From Chryseobacterium sp. CH21 (GTDB lineage Bacteria > Bacteroidota > Bacteroidia > Flavobacteriales > Weeksellaceae): a stretch of 32,341 nucleotides of DNA. This document shows, one piece after another, positions 28,893 to 32,341 of this stretch. Positions within the stretch are counted from its first letter, which is position 1. Every line of letters begins with the position of its first letter. The DNA lies in the NCBI RefSeq assembly GCF_004119445.1, contig NZ_QICI01000103.1, forward strand, positions 1 to 32,341. Reading direction: 5' to 3'. Below the pieces are notes generated by a model, which saw only the letters and a list, made by a program, of their open reading frames with translations, ran no database searches and was not told the origin of the DNA. Both the position numbers and the translations under genes were made by a program.

Positions 28893-29020
28893 AAAGTGTC
28901 GTTAGGAAAAGATTCATCGTAACACAACTATGGGAGGAATAGCGAAGCCGGTCACTCCGGCAAGGTTATCCGGTTCGACTCCGGCATACAACAGCCCGGT
29001 TTTTTCCTTATTATTACCTT
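28893..29020 (+). ncRNA. Y RNA-like RNA 5 with T-arm and GC-rich hairpin
   Basis: AAG/CTT and GGAAAA/TTTTCC flank the motif TGTCGTTA. Inside are a GCCGG-TCACT-CCGGC hairpin (28947-28961) and a T-arm-like CCGG-TTCGACT-CCGG (28970-28984). The outer stem is short and the module differs from the other copies. Its 3' end overlaps, on the other strand, the end of the frameshifted HTH gene. Confidence 0.55.
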
Positions 29021-29372
29021 AAAAAATGCCAGTAATTTATGTACTGCATTTTTATTGTATCTTCAAGCTCTTCTTCAAACATCAGTTTCCATTTGGAAAG
29101 AGTCGTTCTGCTTATTTTATATTTCCTGGACATATAGCTTGTAGAATGACCATGCTTTTTTGGTACTGAAGCAGTTTCAGCATAGTCTGCCTGTCATAGG
29201 TTTTGAGTTTTTGATTTTCTCTGGACTGTTTAAAAAGTTTTTCATTGAACTTCAGTACATCTTCACTGGTATGAAGCTTTTCAAGGAGTTCTTTAATTTT
29301 AGGATCTTTTAGCTTTTCGGGATATTCCATCCTAAGCATATCCAGGTATATTTTCTTGTAATTGGGGCGCAT
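29014..29372 (-). pseudogene. HTH protein (IS3 OrfA-like), frameshifted
   Basis: The intact frame covers 29372-29112 (86 residues, MRPNYKKIYLDML...). Adding one base to the six-base T run at 29156-29161 continues it as YMSRKYKISRTTLSKWKLMFEEE to a stop at 29014, 119 residues in all. The restored C-terminus carries a helix-turn-helix, similar in style to its upstream neighbour. It may be a transposase-derived regulator. It follows the next gene on the same strand by 11 bases. Confidence 0.6.
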
Positions 29373-29383
29373 GTTGTGTCTGT

Positions 29384-29812
29384 TTATCCGTTTACATTAT
29401 CACTCTTCTGAAGCCATCTGTGCAGCGTGCTCTTCGGAATAGAATATTCTTTAATGACTTCACTTTGAGTCATCTCACCGGAAAGAATCCTTTTCATAAT
29501 AAAGTCTTTGATTTCCTGGGTGTAAATATTTTTCCTGAAATAAGGGGTTTTTTCGGACTTCTGCTGGTTTTTGTTAATAGCGGAAGGAGGCGCATATAAA
29601 ATCAAATGTGAAGTGTAGAGCCTGAAAAAATCGTATTCCAATAATTTGCTCCATCTTAAAAGAAGATCTGAATCCATTGATTTACTGGCATACATCATTT
29701 TGACAGTTTCTTCATCCTTGCCTAAAAATTTGCATATCCTTTCTGTTGTTATTTCATTTTCATCTACCCTTTCCTTAATAAACTTTCCAATATGGATTTC
29801 TTTGTATAACAT
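29384..29812 (-). CDS. HTH protein (IS3 OrfA-like)
   Basis: A 142-residue protein with two parts. The N-terminal part (ITTERICKFLGKDEETVKMMY) looks like a phage-regulator or XRE-like helix set. The C-terminal part (KDFIMKRILSGEMTQSEVIKEYSIPKSTLHRWLQKS, pattern only) is a transposase-type helix-turn-helix. No DDE catalytic domain, terminal inverted repeat or target duplication is visible nearby. A domesticated or regulatory pair is more likely than an active insertion sequence. Confidence 0.6.
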   Translation of the reverse strand: MLYKEIHIGKFIKERVDENEITTERICKFLGKDEETVKMMYASKSMDSDLLLRWSKLLEYDFFRLYTSHLILYAPPSAINKNQQKSEKTPYFRKNIYTQEIKDFIMKRILSGEMTQSEVIKEYSIPKSTLHRWLQKSDNVNG

Positions 29813-30337
29813 CTTTACTGAATATTGTTCTTTTGTTTAAACTTATGCATCAAAAAAACGGAAATAGTGTACATATTATTTTAAATAAAGGGAAATAACT
29901 CACTTGAATTTGAAATTGATAAAAAATAGAAATGATGACGTAAGAATATTAAAAACGCTTAATAAGATCATGGATCTTAAAAAAACGGATCTGTAACTTA
30001 CCAAATATTTTTAAAACAGGCGGTAGGATTCACCTTAATGTACTTGGGGTATATTCTTTATTTTTAATGGTTTTCCTCTTCTTCTCTTTCAAACTTCTCT
30101 TCCTGCCATTTGTGTAAAATAATATATAACCTATTAAGGTTTTTATACAATTCTAAGAGTGAAAGCTGTACATAGATAAAAACAGCTTTTTACGCGTTGA
30201 ATTTTTGATAGTACCAAATAATTACTTATTCGGTTTCAAATGTAAACAAAAATAAGAAGCAATAATAGATAAAAATGTAAAAATCATGTGTTATATCTAT
30301 TTTTTAATTAAAATTAACATATTATATGGGTTGATAT
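29813..30337. other. Divergent spacer with one terminator-like hairpin
   Basis: AT-rich DNA without a supported gene. AAAGCTGT and ACAGCTTTTT at 30162-30191 form a hairpin with a T run. It would terminate rightward transcription before the SulP gene. The SulP promoter should lie in 30195-30335, but no clear element is identified. Confidence 0.45.
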
Positions 30338-31966
30338 ATGAATTGTTTAAAATGCTATGTTTGTTTGTGGAAAACGATAAAAAGAAAAAATTGTATACCA
30401 CTGAGACAGTCCATACCTTTGCAAATCAATGAAAAATACTATAAGCTTATTCGATTTTCGAAAAAAGTAAATTACAAGAATGAACTGCTTGCTGGTTTTA
30501 CAGTAGCGATGACGATGATTCCTGAATCACTTTCATTTGCTATCCTAGCTGGTCTGTCTCCACTTACCGGTCTTTATGCGGCTTTTATGATGGGACTCGT
30601 GACTGCCGCTTTAGGAGGACGTCCGGGTATGGTTTCCGGTGGAGCAGGGGCAACCATCGTTGTACTGATTGCTCTGATACAGTCTCATGGAATAGAATAT
30701 CTTTTTGCCACCGTAGCACTTGCCGGAATACTTCAGATGATGGTGGGAATTTTTAAGCTTGGAAAATTTGTAAGACTGATTCCACAACCGGTCATGTATG
30801 GTTTCCTGAACGGATTGGCCATCATTATTTTTATGGCACAGGTAGAACAGTTTAAAATTACAGAAAGCAGCGGAGCCGTAAGTTGGCTGCAGGGGATTCC
30901 TTTGTACATCATGGCTGGCTTAACTGCCCTTACCATTGCTATCGTCTATTTTTTTCCAAAAATCACAAAAGTTGTTCCCGCTTCTCTTGTAGCCATTATC
31001 GTCGTATTTGCTGTTGTTATCGGGTTTAATATTCCAACAAAAACAGTGGCAGATATTGCCCATATCAGCGGAAATCTTCCCAATTTTCATATTCCACAGA
31101 TCCCTTTTTCTCTGGAAACTTTACAGGTCATTTTTCCTTATGCCTTAATTATGGCTGGAGTAGGCCTTATTGAATCCCTTTTGACATTATCAATGGTGGA
31201 TGAAATTACCAATACCAAAGGAAGTGCAAACAAAGAATCTGTAGCTCAGGGATTAGCAAACATTACTAATGGCTTCTTTGGTGGAATGGGTGGCTGTGCC
31301 ATGGTAGCACAAACGCTGGTGAATCTCAACGCTGGTTCCAGAGCCAGATTGTCCGGGATAATAGCATCATTGTTAATTTTAATAATTATTCTTTGTGGAG
31401 CACCGGTCATAGAGAAAATTCCGATGGCCGCTTTGGTGGGGGTCATGATGATGGTTGCCATCAGTACTTTCCAATGGGTGTCCATCCGGATTGTAAATAA
31501 AATGCCAAAATCAGACATTTTTGTAGGCGTTACCGTAGCTCTGATTACTGTGATTTTGCATAACCTTGCTTTAGCGGTTTTAATTGGAGTAATCATTTCA
31601 GCATTGGTTTTTGCCTGGGATAATGCCAAAAGAATCAGAGCAAGAAAGCATGTGGATGAAAACGGGGTGAAGTATTACGAAGTATATGGGCCGTTATTTT
31701 TCGGTTCTGTGACAGCATTTACAGATAAATTTGATCCTATGAATGATCCGGATCAGGTGGTTATTGATTTTAAAGAAAGCCGTATTGTAGATATGAGTGC
31801 TATAGATGCTCTGGATAAATTGTCCAAACGTTATAAACAATATGATAAAACCTTGCATTTGCGTCATCTTAGCGAAGATTGCCGGAAAATACTTAAAAAT
31901 GCAGAAGCTGTAGTGGAAGTTAATATTCAGGAAGACCCTACGTATAAGGTGATGCTGGAAAAATAA
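30338..31966 (+). CDS. SulP family anion transporter with STAS domain
   Basis: A 542-residue inner-membrane protein. After about 45 N-terminal residues, the SulP core begins with the conserved segment AMTMIPESLSFAILAGLSP and continues with a dozen or so hydrophobic helices to about residue 430. A cytoplasmic STAS domain fills the C-terminus (YYEVYGPLFFGSVTAF, then IDFKESRIVDMSAIDAL). The family transports sulfate, bicarbonate or other anions, often with Na+ or H+; the substrate cannot be told from sequence. The ATG at 30338 gives a somewhat long, basic N-terminus, and no later in-frame Met precedes the first helix. It stands alone. Confidence 0.9.
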   Translation: MNCLKCYVCLWKTIKRKNCIPLRQSIPLQINEKYYKLIRFSKKVNYKNELLAGFTVAMTMIPESLSFAILAGLSPLTGLYAAFMMGLVTAALGGRPGMVSGGAGATIVVLIALIQSHGIEYLFATVALAGILQMMVGIFKLGKFVRLIPQPVMYGFLNGLAIIIFMAQVEQFKITESSGAVSWLQGIPLYIMAGLTALTIAIVYFFPKITKVVPASLVAIIVVFAVVIGFNIPTKTVADIAHISGNLPNFHIPQIPFSLETLQVIFPYALIMAGVGLIESLLTLSMVDEITNTKGSANKESVAQGLANITNGFFGGMGGCAMVAQTLVNLNAGSRARLSGIIASLLILIIILCGAPVIEKIPMAALVGVMMMVAISTFQWVSIRIVNKMPKSDIFVGVTVALITVILHNLALAVLIGVIISALVFAWDNAKRIRARKHVDENGVKYYEVYGPLFFGSVTAFTDKFDPMNDPDQVVIDFKESRIVDMSAIDALDKLSKRYKQYDKTLHLRHLSEDCRKILKNAEAVVEVNIQEDPTYKVMLEK

Positions 31967-31973
31967 GGGAGAG

Positions 31974-32341
31974 GTCAATAAGTGAATTTTGCCTCACAAG
32001 TGAATAGTGAATTTTTGTAGTGTAGAAAATTGACAAGCGCAGCGAATTGACGATTCACCTTTCACAATTTCCTAGTCAATAAGTGAATTTTGCCTCACAA
32101 GTGAATAGTGAATTTTTGTAGTAAAAAATTGACAAGTATAGCGAATTGACGATTCACCTTTCACAATTTCCTAGTCAATAAGTGAATTTTGCTTCGCAAG
32201 TGAATAGTGAATTTTTGTGGTGCAGAAGAAATTGACAAGCGCAGCGAATTGACGATTCACCTTTCACAATTTCCTAGTCAATAAGTGAATTTTGCTTCGC
32301 AAGTGAATAGTGAATTTTTGTGGTGCAGAAGAAATTGACAA
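31974..32341. repeat. Tandem repeat of about 100-bp palindromic units
   Basis: Three full units begin at 31974, 32075 and 32174 (101, 99 and 103 bases), and a fourth begins at 32277 and runs off the window. Each starts GTCAATAAGTGAATTTTGC, contains AATTGACAAGCGCAGCGAA and ends CACCTTTCACAATTTCCTA. The two ends are partly complementary, so each unit can fold. A relative lies at 11773-11850. The number of units beyond the window is unknown. Confidence 0.9.

Noticed and set aside
29014..29812. Complete insertion sequence of the IS3 type
   Set aside because: No DDE transposase domain, terminal inverted repeats or target-site duplication can be seen around the two HTH genes.

Overview
The window looks like a chromosome segment of a low-GC Flavobacteriia member, most likely Chryseobacterium or a close relative. 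The evidence is the AT-rich intergenic DNA, promoters of the Bacteroidetes TAnnTTTG type, many imperfect intergenic palindromes, and gene families common in that group. This is inference from composition and families, not from a marker gene.

Layout. (1) 255-8411: a tightly overlapping operon encoding a MoxR AAA+ / vWA / beta-propeller ternary system, a predicted NTP-dependent conflict system, with membrane and TPR-like partners. Its MoxR gene carries a one-base frameshift. (2) 8700-11884: a regulatory and tRNA region. Two short genes (8754-8882 and 9270-9395) each encode a 41-42 residue peptide containing all twenty amino acids. Each has its own promoter and a strong terminator just downstream, and each holds a segment able to pair with the terminator's 5' arm. 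The second terminator ends 2 bases before an array of 16 tRNA genes plus one truncated tRNA-like element. Five copies of a structured hairpin repeat lie between the tRNAs. (3) 11885-17545: RNA-repair and RNA-processing genes: YkuK-like RNase H fold, cyclic-phosphate receiver (cREC), DinB-like protein, Rnl2-type RNA ligase, RNase Z-like MBL hydrolase, calcineurin-like phosphoesterase (frameshifted), and two paralogous DEDDh exonucleases. (4) 17605-19305, minus strand: alpha/beta hydrolase, GIY-YIG-like protein and MarR regulator. (5) 19626-24548: an unrecognised gene, then a DUF6493-like giant protein and a SWIM zinc-finger protein. (6) 24673-29020: VOC protein, a TROVE/Ro60 homologue (Rsr), a DUF6584-like protein and five tandem Y RNA-like non-coding RNAs, two of which contain circularly permuted tRNA modules. 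The rsr promoter and the first Y RNA promoter share the same 19-bp palindrome at the same spacing. (7) 29014-32341: two HTH proteins (one frameshifted), a SulP transporter and about 100-bp tandem repeats.

Working model (inference): the region is a tRNA-damage response island. The pan-amino-acid leader peptides would report loss of any charged tRNA. Ribosome stalling would favour an antiterminator and allow read-through into spare tRNAs and then the RNA repair genes. Rsr with its tRNA-mimicking Y RNAs would handle damaged or misfolded RNA under a separate shared operator. The MoxR-vWA system may be a neighbouring defence module.

Caveat: three genes are each broken by the loss of one base from a T or A run. 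Uncorrected homopolymer errors in the assembly are therefore as likely as real pseudogenes.
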